From the NCBI RefSeq assembly GCF_022458985.1, contig NC_061776.1, positions 2,393,075 to 2,457,074 of the forward strand: 64,000 nt of DNA, written 5' to 3'. The notes beneath the pieces are model-generated. The model worked only from the letters and a program-made list of their open reading frames with translations. It searched no databases and was not told the origin of the DNA. Source of the stretch: Mugil cephalus (taxonomy: Eukaryota; Chordata; Actinopteri; Mugiliformes; Mugilidae). The stretch's first letter is position 1. Every line of letters begins with the position of its first letter. Of this stretch, positions 13,907-25,184 are shown one piece after another. The translations under genes were made by a program, and so were the position numbers.

Positions 13907-16723
13907 CTGTGGACAAAAGAAACCTGTTACTCATCATCACTGACTTGAATAGGTCACAATGCTCACAGTAAACAGCATTTATTAGCGTTAGCGTTGCATT
14001 TAGTGCATCAGTGCATGTTTAACCCTCAATTCTTTCCAGACATCTGATGAATTATTTAACTAATTGTTTTTATTAATAATTCAGTGACTCATGTTTGACG
14101 TGTTGGGCTGGACTACAGAAACACTGTGTCACTGTGAAAGAAACTGATGATGCCATTCAAACCGCTCCACTGGTGTAGAACTGGAGGACGTCTGGGTGTT
14201 ACCTGCAGATCTGGACTGGATGACGTCTCTGGCGGTCACCGCAAAGAGCAGCAGAGCTAGCAGGAAGGCCACGAAGCTGTAGGCTCGAAAAGAGCTGAAG
14301 GCCACAAGCCTGCAAATAAATAAATAAATAAATTCACCCTCATGCTAAGGGTTGTTTATGGCAGACTGCGGTGTGCCACAAGGCTGCTGCACAGGTCCAC
14401 TTCTCTTCTGTTTCTGCACCAGTGATTCACTTCACATGAAGCAAATCTCAAACATTTAAACAAATTCAACTAACTGAGCAGAATTCAGTAAAGATCACAA
14501 ACTGAAGGCTGTTCCTAATCTCTCAGGAAGGGCAGCAGTTACTACGTAATGTTGGCTCATTTTCCCAAATAAACAAATGCCCATATATATGTTTGATTCC
14601 TGTGACTGAGTTCTCTTCGTCTACTTTCAGGACTTGTGTGAAAGTCTGCTGATATTTTGAGTCACTTTTCTGCAGAAATATAGAAACTTCCGAGGGGGGC
14701 AAAGCGTTTTAAGCGGCTCCGTTGTTCCTAAAATATGTCTGCAGATCTGAGGAGCACAATGTTTGGATTCTGCTAGTTACCTCTTCAATGGGATACAGGA
14801 AAATAAGTTAAAAGGACGAAATGTTTACGGTGATTAAAGCATACTCTACAGGCCAAAAATTGGGAAGCAACATCAAGTTTGTTTTCAGAATGCCTTTCTT
14901 AAAAACCAGCATGAGCTCTCTGTATTTTAGGATGTATTTACTGCATGGTCAGACTTTGATGTTACCAGAACATTGCTGAATAAATGTTAGCACAAAAAAA
15001 GAAGGGCTTAGTTTAAGGGTCGAGAAGATTTGCAAGAGTTCAGTGCAAAAGTAAAAACAAAACAGTTTGCATTATTGTTTTGAGAGTCCGCATGGAAATA
15101 ACCTCTGTGGAACGAATACCTGATGATTAAGTTACTCTTTATATAATAATGTTTATTTTGATGCAAAGTAAACTAATGAAACTACAAGCTTTTATGTACA
15201 AATTTAATCTTGCTTCCAGTCTTTTGACCTGTAGCTTTGCTTTTTGCTCTGATTGGTTGTAGGACTTTCAAATTGCTGAAATTCTAATCGAGAAATGAGT
15301 CTGTATGTGAGGACAACTATGGATGGACTCCTCTTAATCATCTGATTGGGCTCATCACATTTCCCTTTAGCTGCAGTACATCCAGAAGGAAGAGGAGTGG
15401 CGCTGGGGCTGGTCACTGGTCTATCTAGGATCCATCTATATAAAAGACATGACTCACAGACTTAGAAGTTTTGCTCATCCCCTTGAAATGCAGTAACATC
15501 ATCTGTTATTTATTTAATTTATTTAGTCTGTGAGATGTTTATATGTTATTAGTGGTTATAGTTTGTACCCCAATTTGAGAGTGTGGACACAAGGAAGAGA
15601 GAGAAACGAAAGGCAATGCAGATGAACAAACCAATAAACACAAATAATAAATGAATATTTGGATATTTTATAGACGATACTTGCGCTACTGTTGCTGTGA
15701 CGTTTACTCCTGAAATAACATGAGCATATCTACTTAATAAATATATGTATTTGTATAAAAATCATTAAAAAACTGATCTGAAGTGAGATTTGTGTGAGGC
15801 TGTCTGTATTGAATATTTAATTCAACCTGTTTTTATTCTTGAGGTCAATTTAAACCTGCAGAAAGTGATAACAATTATAACATGTGTCACATGATACTTT
15901 CTGCTTGTTTGTTGACTAAATGAAATAAACCCCACCCCACATATCCATTCAGAGCACCTGGTACACGACTATGAGAAATATGCAGATAAACACACAATCC
16001 AAAAGACGTTTAAAACAAAAGGCATCTGGACTTTGGAGTTTTTATAAGACGTTTCGCTGCTGATCACAGACTTGCTGGACTGGTTCCTGAATAAATATAT
16101 GAAACAAGTCCAGCAAGTTTCTAATGGGTTTTTTATACCAACAGAGTTCCCGCCAGTCTCCTAGAATTAAAGAAGCTACTTGGATGAGAGAAAAAAAAAA
16201 AAACGCCTTTTGGATAACATTGACCTGGATGAATGAGAACCTTCACAGACATCACCATAAAATCATATACAGTACATTTTCTTATTATCTATAACATCTG
16301 GTATGAAAAACTATTTTCACAACTATTATCAAGAATAATATCATATTATATATCTCATTAAATTAGGAAAACTCATTAAATATGATAAAATAAGGTGATC
16401 GTAGATATTCACTGCCGTTAAACACTGAATGGGGTGAAATCGACCCCAAAGATAAAGTGATAGGAGGGTTAACATGAGCTCAGCCTTAGTCAGGATGAGG
16501 CTCTCATATCACTGCGTCATGATGCCTACCAGAGCACCGCGTTGGCTGCAGCAAACAGGGCTGAAGTCCTGCAAGGTCTCTGCCTCCAGTCGACCAGGCC
16601 GGTGAGGCGGCTCCTCGCTCTCCCGGGACGCGTCCCTTCTTCGCGGTGTGCCCGGCTCGGCGGCCCGGCCGCCGCCTCCCCGCCGCCCCCGGAGGAGGTA
16701 CCTGCTTCCCGGCTCCCCAGCAT
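13876..16723 (-). CDS. retreg1: RETREG1-like reticulophagy regulator, 5' part (gene continues off the left edge)
   Basis: RETREG1 (FAM134B) is an ER-membrane protein whose reticulon-homology hairpins bend ER sheets and whose C-terminal LIR motif binds LC3 for ER-phagy. Three minus-strand exons join in frame (194+107+31 nt, 110 full codons). After a Gly/Ala/Arg-rich N-terminus comes a W-R-Q-R-P stretch (about residues 45-52), an AAANAVLW segment, a long hydrophobic span (residues 65-90), then DVIQSRSAGG-HLWRSM. This matches the RETREG1 pattern of hairpin followed by SRxxGxxLWRSL better than RETREG2 or RETREG3, which have DQWK at that place. The start is the first in-frame ATG after a TGA at 16787-16789. 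The LWRS segment is normally followed by SWEV and a second hairpin; no such exon was found to the left, so the LIR-bearing part lies outside the window. Family assignment is firm, the paralogue less so. Confidence 0.8.
14203..14309 (-). CDS. retreg1: RETREG1-like coding exon 2
   Basis: Acceptor TTTGCAG, donor GTAACA. It encodes a very hydrophobic stretch rich in Leu, Phe and Ala (part of the reticulon-homology hairpin), then ARDVIQSRSAG. Phase in is 2 and phase out is 1, consistent with both flanking exons. Confidence 0.82.
14919..15240. repeat. Dispersed repeat, copy 1 (pair with 54864-55205)
   Basis: Shares in order a GATGTATTTA-TGCATG-CAGACTTTG block, TGAATAAATGT, GGCTTAGTTT-AGGGTCGAGAAGATT, TTTGCATTATT, GCAAAGTA and TTTTATGTACAAAT with 54864-55205, in the same orientation. 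Both copies are intronic. Family unknown. Confidence 0.65.
15990..16255. repeat. Probable dispersed repeat with a GAAGCTACTTGGATGAGAG core
   Basis: Contains AAGACGTTTCGCTGC, GAAGCTACTTGGATGAGAG and ACCTGGATGAATGAGAACCTTC, words typical of an abundant fish interspersed repeat. A reverse-orientation fragment lies near 13300-13360 (CATCCAAGTAGCTTCTTCAG). Boundaries are approximate. Confidence 0.5.
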
Positions 16724-16810
16724 TGGAAAACGACTGGGACCCGTCAGCTCAGCAGCTCCGGTCCGCTCCCCCTGCACAGACCGCTGTCAAGTTCACCGCA
16801 GGGTTTACAG
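16520..16810. promoter_or_regulatory. CpG-rich island over RETREG1-like exon 1
   Basis: Clearly GC- and CpG-rich compared with the AT-rich flanks, and it covers the start codon of the minus-strand gene. Such islands usually mark promoters. No TATA box is evident. Confidence 0.5.
16530..16723 (-). CDS. retreg1: RETREG1-like coding exon 1
   Basis: Encodes the N-terminus and the first half of the first membrane hairpin. The exon ends CTCTG before the donor GTAGGC, leaving codon phase 2 so that TG|G restores Trp. It sits in a small CpG-rich island. Confidence 0.78.
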
Positions 16811-17523
16811 GAGCGCTTCCTGTCATGGAGTTTTGAAAGTAAACGTCACTCTAAAGCTGTAATTCAGAAAAAAGCGTTTAGAAAGATTGATTGGTTCATT
16901 TATTGATAACTTTTGAACATGTTAGTGAAAATAAATAAAATTAAGACGCAATAAACAATAACTGACCTATGTCAATAGTAATATGTTATGATGACAATGT
17001 TAATAAGACTAATGATAAATACAAACACAATAGTAACAGTAAAAGCACTGAATTAAAACTATTCGTTTCAAAATATATCTGTAAGTTATGAAAAGTAAAC
17101 TTGCAGGTATATTTTGAAACTAATAGTTACTTAGTTGTATCAAACTTCTAACCAAGGCTAGGTCAGAGAAAGACTTGTATATTAGGAATATAGATTATAT
17201 AGAAGATGTATCGACTCTACAGTTTAATTATTAATTTAACTGCACTTCACCTGCTGGTATTTATTCATTTAGTGTATATTTTTGCTCACTTTATTTTGAA
17301 AAGCAGACTCACCTCGCTTCCTGTCTAGCTCTCTGTACCTTGACACATCCTCAGCCTTCGGCTGCTGGTGTTGTTGTGGTTCAGGTCTATGACGTCAGGT
17401 GTGTGTGTTTTCCTGTTTTTATCAAGTCGCGGGGTCCAGGTTTTCACCGTCTACTCAGGTCGTGGGGCCACGTTGTCCTCGTGGGACCGTTTATTCTGGG
17501 TTAAAACCTGTTGATTAAGACTT

Positions 17524-17665
17524 GGTTTCAGGGAGTAAATGGCCTAGGGATTACAGCACTGAGGCCTCAGGGTGAGATGGTTCTGGGTTTGAATCCTTTC
17601 TGTGTCGTGTTTGTCTGTTCTCCCACTGTCCAAAGACGTGCTCGTCGGCTCCAGCCACCCATCCA
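17524..17665 (+). mobile_element. tRNA-like SINE-type dispersed repeat fragment
   Basis: Reads like the ubiquitous fish repeat: CACTGAGGCCTCAGGG, a GGTTCTGGGTTTGAATCC block resembling a tRNA B box, GTCTGTTCTCCCACTGTCC, then AAAGACGTG. Related pieces lie at 57765-57875 (plus) and 61162-61355 (minus). Confidence 0.6.
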
Positions 17666-17794
17666 GAGGGTGGATTCCAATTTTCTGCAGCCACCCAAAT
17701 TAATCCATGAATGAAAGAAAAGCTATACAGACACTGACCAAAACATTAGGTACACCAGTGAATGCGTCCTAATATAAAAGTCCTGCGCCATTTC

Positions 17795-18300
17795 AGAGCA
17801 CAGGTGTCGAAAATACGGCCTGCAGGCCAAAAGATGAATTTACTAAGTGCAAAAATTACACTTTGGTCAATAACTGCAATTTTTCCAGTAAAAGTAACAG
17901 CTATTCCAAGAGTACACACAGATCTACTAACATCTGTGGACATAACATGACTCTGAGACCTAGAACTACAAAGAAATTACACTTATTTATTTATTTATTG
18001 AAGTAATGTCCAGTTCTTCATTACATGTTTTGTAATAGTGCAGCTTGTTAAGTGTTAACACTTTAATGATGAATTTCTTTGCATTTGCAAAGCGCATGGA
18101 GACATTTGGAGCTGTTGTTATTCATAGGTTAATACGCCATTGTGTCACTGGTCCAACCCCCCTTTAGAGGATTGGATGTAGCTTGTAGTGCTGTTAAACT
18201 GGACTGAAACACTCAAGAAGAAATCTGCTAAACCTGGCCCATTGACTAACATGTCAAAATAATAGGAACACAACACAATTTGGAGCAAATACTGAATAAT
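17795..18300. mobile_element. hAT-like MITE fragment (GTGTCxAAxxTACGGCC family)
   Basis: The left end CACAGGTGTCGAAAATACGGCC, followed by TGCAGGCCAAAAG, matches the common fish hAT end reading GGTGTCAAACATACGGCCC. The right boundary is uncertain, and no matching inverted terminus was fixed. Confidence 0.45.
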
Positions 18301-19069
18301 CAGAACCTTCATGAAGACAACATTTAGTGCAGGACTGTTACATTAGAAGGTTTTGTACCTAATGATCCCTCAGATAATAAAATGGTATCTAAATATCTTG
18401 ATTTTCTCTCGCTCCTTTTTGTCTCTTTTAACTCGGCATCATTTCTGCAGCAGACAAAGTTAGAGAGTGGTGACGAAACTAGGAAGAAGATTTGTTTAGT
18501 GTGAATATTGAACCAAAATTCATCAAGTGGACGCAACTATGACTCCAAAGAGATGAAAGTGTTGCTTTGCTTTTGCAGGTGCTATAGAATAAGCAGACAA
18601 CTGCTTGTTAGCGCATTAGCTGTGAGAAGGTTTTGAGCCGATGGTAAATGAGTGGTTTTTCGCCCCCTAGTGGTAAAATATCAATCACTCAGGTTTAACT
18701 TGAACCCTTAACTCTTATTTCAATGATGAATATTTAAGTGTTTGTTGGTTTTACAGTTGTTTACAGTTTGGGATTAGTAAGAGATTAGGATTATTTAGTC
18801 AAAACTAGATAAATTAAATATGGTTGCCTTAAATTAATTTGTTTTTGTTGGTTTGTTTACTCTATTAAGAGAGATTTAATGACTTTACCGACTGGGAAAA
18901 ATGGGTTAGTTAGGATCACTACATATATTATTATAATATTTGTATATATTACATGTTTAACTTGATTTGTAGCAGGATCCTTAGCTAACTAGGGATAAAT
19001 ATGGATAAATATGTGGCAATTCAGTACTTTTGTTTCTATATATGCCAATCCTTTTTTTTTTTAAATCTT

Positions 19070-19198
19070 ATTATTTTTAATCCTTTTATCTTCTACACAG
19101 TCCACTCTTTATTCCTATTATTTTCTGTCCCTGTGTATGCTGTTGCAAACTGCAATTTCACAAATGTGGGACGAATTAAGGTTTTCTTATTCTAATAA
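19070..19198 (+). mobile_element. LINE 3' end fragment
   Basis: Ends with TGCAATTTCACAAATGTGGGA, then ATTAAGGTTTTCTTATTC. This resembles the 3' tail of fish non-LTR retrotransposons, which read CCC--TGTGGGA then AATAAAGG. A related tail is at 61900-61955. Confidence 0.45.
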
Positions 19199-20085
19199 AT
19201 AGTGACTGCTGCTTAATGTGTAGCAACAAACTAAGTTTCTGCAAATGGCTGTTGGGGACCGACGGTTGGCTGGTCAGCCATACTCTCTATAAGGATTCAA
19301 TTATGTTTCAGATCAATTACTAACTATATAATATACCGGTGACGCTGTAGGAGTTAAAGCAGAGCGAGCCCATTTCCACACACGACAGGGTCAGAAAGAA
19401 ACTTTAGTGTTTGGGAGGTGGGGAACTAAGAACTACAAAGAGGCCGTGACCCATTTTGCGCCGCCTGCACCGTTCTGGCCGTGAATCGAGACCAGAGCTC
19501 GCTGCCAAACTGTGATCTCCAACAATTCCTGCTCCAGCTTCCCTTCACTTCGCGCCAGCTCACGGATTCTGACACACATTTGCACCACCAGACAAATTAA
19601 AAATATCTTTTTGAAGGATAAGAGAGGAATCAGAAGTTGGGTGGTTCAAGTCGAAACAGGGCAAAGCAACACATACATAGGATTCTCACAAAGGCCTTCG
19701 GTGCATCAGCTACTAACAAATTTAAAATGCACACATCTGAAATCTTTTAAAACGCTGTGTATAAAAATGGCACGTGACAGATAGTCATAAAGGGGCTGGT
19801 GCAACTCCTGAGTTTGTTTAGTGCAAAATAAATGAAATGATGTGAGACAATAAGTTTCATCGGACAGAAATTAACCTGAGGTTACGTTAGGTCAGTTTGA
19901 CAACAGAAACCCACACAAATACGAATGCAAATTAATTTATCATCAGCACTTGTCAACACACATGCACAACAAAGCATGATTTTGCATACTAAAACATGCA
20001 CAAGTAAACAAAGTCATGCAAATAAAATCTCATTCATATTGTCCAAGGTACACGCTGAAGCAAAAAATACTATCGGTATTTTCTT

Positions 20086-20611
20086 TGTGTGTGTGTGTGT
20101 GTGTGTTCTCCTACAGCTATCTTTCTGGGGACTAGTTTGAGTTTTACACTGTCAGATTGAGGACATTTGTGCAAAGTGAGGACTCACTTGTTCATGAGTC
20201 TGTTTGAGGGTTAAGTTTTAGGGTAAAGGTTAGGATTACTTTAGGGTAAGGGTAAGAGTTGAGGTTAGGCATTTAGTTAAGATGGTTAGGATCTAGGGAA
20301 TGCATTATACCAACGAGTGTTCTCATAAAGGTGACCATACAAACACGTGTGTGTATGTATGTGTGTGTGTGTGTGTGTGTGTGTCGTCTTTTACAGCTAT
20401 CTTTCTAGGGACCAATTTAAATGTTACACCAGTTCATCTGTTTTAGGGTAGATGTTGGGGCTAGGGTTAGAGTTGGGGTAAGGGTTAGGTATTTAGGTAA
20501 GATGGTTAGGGTCTAGGGTGGAGGGAATGCATTATGCCAACGAGTGGCCTCACAAAGAAAACCATACAGACGTGCGTGTGTGTGTGTGTGTGTATGTGTG
20601 TGTGTGTGTGT
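20086..20611 (+). repeat. Two tandem GT-tract/TTAGGG-type repeat units
   Basis: Unit A (20086-20346) and unit B (20347-20574) each start with a (GT)n run. Each then has ACAGCTATCTTTCT-GGGAC, several GGGTTAGG/GGTAAGGG words, AAGATGGTTAGG, TCTAGGG and GGGAATGCATTAT-CCAACGAGTG. A third GT tract (20575-20611) closes the array. An inverted copy lies at 6850-7028. Confidence 0.75.
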
Positions 20612-20811
20612 CCACTAATTGGACTGAATTTCACTGAGCAACAAAAGATCAGACTCGAAAATTCCAGCTCTGGTTTGTACAGGCTCTGCTTTGTTGTCCT
20701 TTTGCCTCTGTTTGCTGTGTTAACAGTTATCTCTCTCCCTCCCTCTCCTTTTTCTTTTTGTGTCTTTCTCTTCATCTCTCTCTCTCTTTTTTTTTTTTTC
20801 ATGAGCGGACC

Positions 20812-21119
20812 ATGAAAGGCTTTTTTTTTTTTGCCCCAAACGAAGAGCAGTCACTCCAACTACTCAGAGGCAGGCAAACCCCAGAGGCCAGAACTTGCGA
20901 GGGGCTTCCCACATCCACTCCTGAATCTCTTTCTCTCGCTCATGCACACACAGTGCAGGAACCCGTTGGACACCCACAATGAACCCGAGACCTTCAGTGG
21001 AGTGGATCTCTGTCGCCTCCATTCATGGGAAACTTGCTGCATCTCTCGCTGTGCCTGGACCTGAGCTTCTGTTTGGGTTTTTCCGTTGATCTCGAGGTTT
21101 CATAAAGTTTGAGGACAGG
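20812..21119 (+). other. rnf182: Probable RNF182 5' UTR / upstream region
   Basis: The stretch before the RNF182 start holds a pyrimidine-rich run (about 20720-20800) and a T run (20820-20832). An in-frame TGA at 21087-21089 blocks any longer reading frame. The transcription start is not visible, and human RNF182 has upstream noncoding exons, so part of this may be intron. Confidence 0.4.
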
Positions 21120-21956
21120 ATGATGCTTGAGCTGCAGACCCTTGAGAACGGTGTAGGCGGTTGCAGCCACGCGGACACGTGGAGCGCCGAAGAACTGGAA
21201 TGTAAGATCTGCTACAGCGCGTACAACCTGGGGAGTCGCAGGCCCAAGGTGCTCGAGTGCTGCCACCGCCTGTGCTCCAAATGCCTCGCCAAGATCCTGG
21301 ATCTGGGTGAGTCTCCCCCGAATGCCTTGGTCTGCCCGTTCTGCCGCTACGTCACCAGGCTGCCGGGAGAGGCTGTGAGCAGCCTGCCGGACGACTGCAA
21401 CCTGGTGGCAGCGCTGGCGTTCCAAAGCAGGAACCAGAGGAACCTCCACTTCCAGCAGGACGCCACAACCGAGCTGCTCCTCAGCCCAAGGCGCCTCAGC
21501 TCGCTGATGGGTGGCAACGCCGCCATGCCCCCTTCCACCTTATCCTCCTCTGCTTCCACCGCCTACTCCACCATCCGGAGCTCCCCCAATTTTGTGGTCA
21601 TCACCATCATGGAGCCGCCACCGGCGTCCACGTCGACCCAAGACCTCCAACGCCTGCCACGTGGCTCCCAGGACAACCACTCGTCCAGTCAGGACTCCAT
21701 GGCATCCATCACGCAGAGGTGGACGGTGTGGAACTGTGCTGCACTTCTGTGTCAGACCTCAGCCCGGGCACTGGTGTGGGTGCTGGGGCTGCTGTACTTT
21801 AGCTCGCTGCCGATGGGGGTTTACCTGCTCATCATGCAGAGGACGACAGTCGGGGTGCTGCTGGTGAGCCTGGTTCCGGCCAGTCTGATCATGATCATGG
21901 TCTACGGGTTCTGCCAGTGCATCTGCCATGAGATCTGGGACTGCATGCCTCCCTAA
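21120..21956 (+). CDS. rnf182: E3 ubiquitin-protein ligase RNF182
   Basis: Single-exon reading frame of 278 aa. A RING domain lies at residues 28-76 with Cys28, Cys31, Cys47/48, His49, Cys52, Cys55, Cys72 and Cys75; family words ELECKICY, PKVLECCHR, VCPFCR and SSLPDD are all present. A TELLLSPRRLSSL block (118-130) follows, then a Ser/Thr-rich linker (135-195). WTVWNCAALLCQTS leads into two membrane spans (about 212-236 and 244-264), with GFCQC-CHEIWDCMPP at the end. RNF182 is known as a membrane E3 expressed in neurons that promotes turnover of ATP6V0C. The protein is about 30 residues longer than the human one (247), mostly in the linker. The start is supported by the in-frame stop 11 codons upstream. 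Confidence 0.95.
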   Translation: MMLELQTLENGVGGCSHADTWSAEELECKICYSAYNLGSRRPKVLECCHRLCSKCLAKILDLGESPPNALVCPFCRYVTRLPGEAVSSLPDDCNLVAALAFQSRNQRNLHFQQDATTELLLSPRRLSSLMGGNAAMPPSTLSSSASTAYSTIRSSPNFVVITIMEPPPASTSTQDLQRLPRGSQDNHSSSQDSMASITQRWTVWNCAALLCQTSARALVWVLGLLYFSSLPMGVYLLIMQRTTVGVLLVSLVPASLIMIMVYGFCQCICHEIWDCMPP

Positions 21957-22429
21957 TGGGACCAAATGTATGGGCGACGGTTTGCTTTGAACATTCTCGA
22001 CAATAGAGCTCCAGAATTCACTAATGGGGAAGTTACTCTGCAACCAACCGCATGAAGTTACTTCAGATGCTCCTTTTTATTACTGGTGAAGAGAGCATCA
22101 CAAACAGACCTCGCCATTCGGAGATTCTCATTATTATACATGTTAATTTGTACTTTAATTTTAGGTCGAAATCCTTCCTGATTAATCTGCTAATTGAAAA
22201 GCAGAATATTGCCCTTGGAAACCTGTCACGTTGTGCTCATATCTCAGCCTTAAATTCTTCAAATGTGAATTTAAACATCACAGAATCCAAAGTTCTTGTT
22301 GTAAGTGTGATAAAAACACAAAACAGTATGCACCAAAAAGGAGATCCCTGTTTTTTATTTTTTTTTACCTTTAAATGGAAGCGTCACAAATATGAGCAAG
22401 ATTTACATTATATTTACATTACTTCTTGA

Positions 22430-22435
22430 AATAAA
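22430..22435 (+). terminator. Candidate RNF182 polyadenylation signal AATAAA
   Basis: Canonical hexamer about 475 nt after the RNF182 stop, in an AT-rich 3' region. Human RNF182 has a longer 3' UTR, so later sites are possible. Confidence 0.4.
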
Positions 22436-22507
22436 AGTAGCACTGAATGCTTTTATATGTGTTTTTTTGGATTTGTGTAAATCTTAATGGTTCTTGCTGA
22501 GTTTTAA

Positions 22508-22521
22508 CCAGCAGAGGGCGC
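22508..22521 (+). promoter_or_regulatory. CTCF-consensus motif
   Basis: CCAGCAGAGGGCGC fits the core CTCF pattern CCASYAGRKGGCRS at every position. It lies just beyond the RNF182 poly(A) signal, between RNF182 and RANBP9. Binding is not shown by sequence alone. Confidence 0.45.
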
Positions 22522-24754
22522 TGTGACCCTCTAACCCCGACCCCCCTTTCTCTGCACAAGTTTAGTGGACTGGATGTTTTTGTCCCTGTACTTTTAATAC
22601 TTTTCTCCCTCGATGGAAACACAAACTTTGGTTTAACAAAAGTATACATTAAGTGTATAAATCCATGAAGTGAAGGCCTGAAGAATCACGCCTGCCTTGG
22701 CTCAGATTGATGTAGTTAGTTAGAGGGTAATACAGATCCCGCAGGGCTATTTACACCGATGAATTTGAAAGTGAAATGATTCTGCTGTCAGACAGCGCTT
22801 ACCTGGTGGTGCATAAACTGGAGACGTCTGGATCAAATAAAAGCGATGCAGACGTGGCTTTTAAATAATCTGTGGGCCTTTAAGAATTGATCAGACGGCA
22901 AATGTGTAAGTTTTAGCTGATGATTCCTCGATTAACCCCAGTTTAGGACAAAGCCAAAGTAAAGTGAATACTGCTGATGAACATTTTGGAGCTCATTCAT
23001 GGTCTTGGTCTCTTTTAAAAGCCAAGACTCTGACGTTTCTATCACAAAAGTCAGAATCTCTTTAAGTGGTTTTGTCCTGGAGGAATCAAAGTTGGCACAA
23101 AGTTAAAAAATAACAGCTTGTTGGATTCAACAGAAAATGTGTTGGTTGAATCCTATAATGACTTTTATCAATGAAACCAGAAGAAAATGACATATTGCAT
23201 CATGCAGCATTAACTCAAACACAACTGGTCTACGGAGCTCTGATTGGTTCAGAAAGATACTGCTGTTCCAGATACCACCCAGAGGAATGTTAAAGTTAGA
23301 GTATTAGTATCTGAGAACAGATCTCAGTTTTTTTCAGTGAATTAATTAATTATCTGGGGGAATCAGAAAACTGTGAGCAGCTGCTGTTTCTAATGTGTCT
23401 CTACCTACCTTTGTTGACTTGGGGATATGGCACATATTTCGGAACAAGCTGAACAAGTCTCTCCTCCTCATTGAAAGCGGCAGTAATAACATGCTAAGTT
23501 GTTATTCGGTCATTTATCTCCTTATTTAGTTATTTAGCTTCCTCAGATCAGGACCGAGTCCTGGAAGCTTCCAGGTTGCACAGCAACCTCTGGTCGATAA
23601 TTGACAGAATCGAGAAGAAATTCGAGAAAGAATCTAAAATAAAGCTCAGGATTGAAGTTAACAAACTTTCTACAGCTCCGCGGTTTCAGTTCTTTGATTC
23701 TTGTGTGTGCTGCGATATTATTCAGTTATTATTATATATGTTCAGATGTTATTTATGGATTTGTTTTTTCGCCGCCATGATGCTGCTAAAATCCTCCTCT
23801 CAGTCGTCCGAGCCGAGTATAAAACAAACACAGAGGAGCTGTTCCCAGTACACTTTGTCCTCGCTCTGCCTCTAAAACACACGTCTTACTGACGATAAAC
23901 AGTCCGGGGCCTTTAACCGTTGGTGTTTTCCAGAGGACTTGATCTGAATCCGAACAAGTGCTTCCCTACAGGGAGCGTAACATCATTTCAGATTCCTTTT
24001 TAGTGATGCAATGAACATTCCCACATGTTGGTGTGAGGGACGTTCACAGGCGCTGGAAGCCAAACTGAAGAAGAAAAAAAGAAATCCTTCCCCTTCTGTC
24101 TGCACTTTATTTTATTACTCCGATCAGAGCTGCTGGAAACAACAACATAACAGGACGGTTTTCATTTTAGTTAATCTATCATTCAAGGTTTTTTAATTTT
24201 ATTTTAGTTCGCACAATTTGTATATATGCACATCAAATATTACAAAAAAATAATCAAAGGAGAGGCAAAAAAAACAAAAACAAAAAAAACATGGTGGGCT
24301 TAAATGAAGTAATTACAAAGTCATGTTGTAATAAAACACAAAACATCAGAAAATATGACTACATAAAAATAAATGGTGACTAACAACAACAATAATGTAG
24401 TCAGCCTGGTTCTTTTGCGCCACTGATTTCCATTAATTTTACTATAAAATCATGTCAACTATCAAGGCTGCCTTATCTGCATTGTGGCGACTGCCCCATG
24501 GACCCAGACCCCTGAGAGGGTGAGTAGAGCAAAAATAAAAAGTTAGCGTGGATTAAAAAGGCAACAGCCCCAACTCAAATTAAAATACTAAAATACAAAG
24601 AGAGGAGAAAGTAAAAATAATGGTATGGCCCACTGCCAAATGACAAATGGTTATACGGTTCCCAAATCACCTTCTGCAGCATGGAGAAATCAGAATGAGA
24701 CATCAGAATGAGAGGTGCTGGTGTAAACCTGTGATGACCATGTAAAGTCTTGGC

Positions 24755-24895
24755 TTGAATAAATCCATTCCCTCTGAGCATGTCTGCTCCATGTACTAAA
24801 AACATGAGGTGAGGATAGAAAAACAACAAGAGTTTGAAATGATGAATGAATCCAGAAACCATGTCGACAGCAACGTTAAGTGCATGTAAACGCAA
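24755..24895. repeat. Dispersed repeat, copy 2 of a pair in this window
   Basis: Collinear with 1525-1712 apart from one roughly 25-base gap. It is followed by sequence with repeated TTACATG-type words. Family not identified. Confidence 0.6.
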
Positions 24896-25127
24896 ATACC
24901 TTATCAGATCATTTCATTTCGTGTTCATGTAAACAGTTAAAATGGAAACTGATTTCAGGCAGCTTGAAAAACAATTTCCATATAAATGTAGACAATTTCA
25001 TCAGGTGCACAAATGGCAAAAGATGATTAATACTGTTGTCAGGATTAGACAATCACCCCACAAATAAAACAAAACTACAATCTTTAAGAACGAGTTATGT
25101 TCTACAAAAAGTAGAATCGCTTAAATG

Positions 25128-25130
<3 letters not shown>

Positions 25131-25181
<51 letters not shown>

Positions 25182-25184
25182 TTT
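25131..25184. repeat. (TA)n tract followed by poly-T
   Basis: About 17 TA dinucleotides followed directly by about 20 T residues. Confidence 0.9.

Larger units (their letters stand above)
16811..20800. other. Intergenic region between the RETREG1-like gene and RNF182
   Basis: The two genes are divergently transcribed. No conserved coding sequence was found. The region contains a SINE fragment, a hAT-like fragment, a LINE 3' end near 19070-19195 and the tandem GT/TTAGGG-type repeat, all entered separately. Confidence 0.55.
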
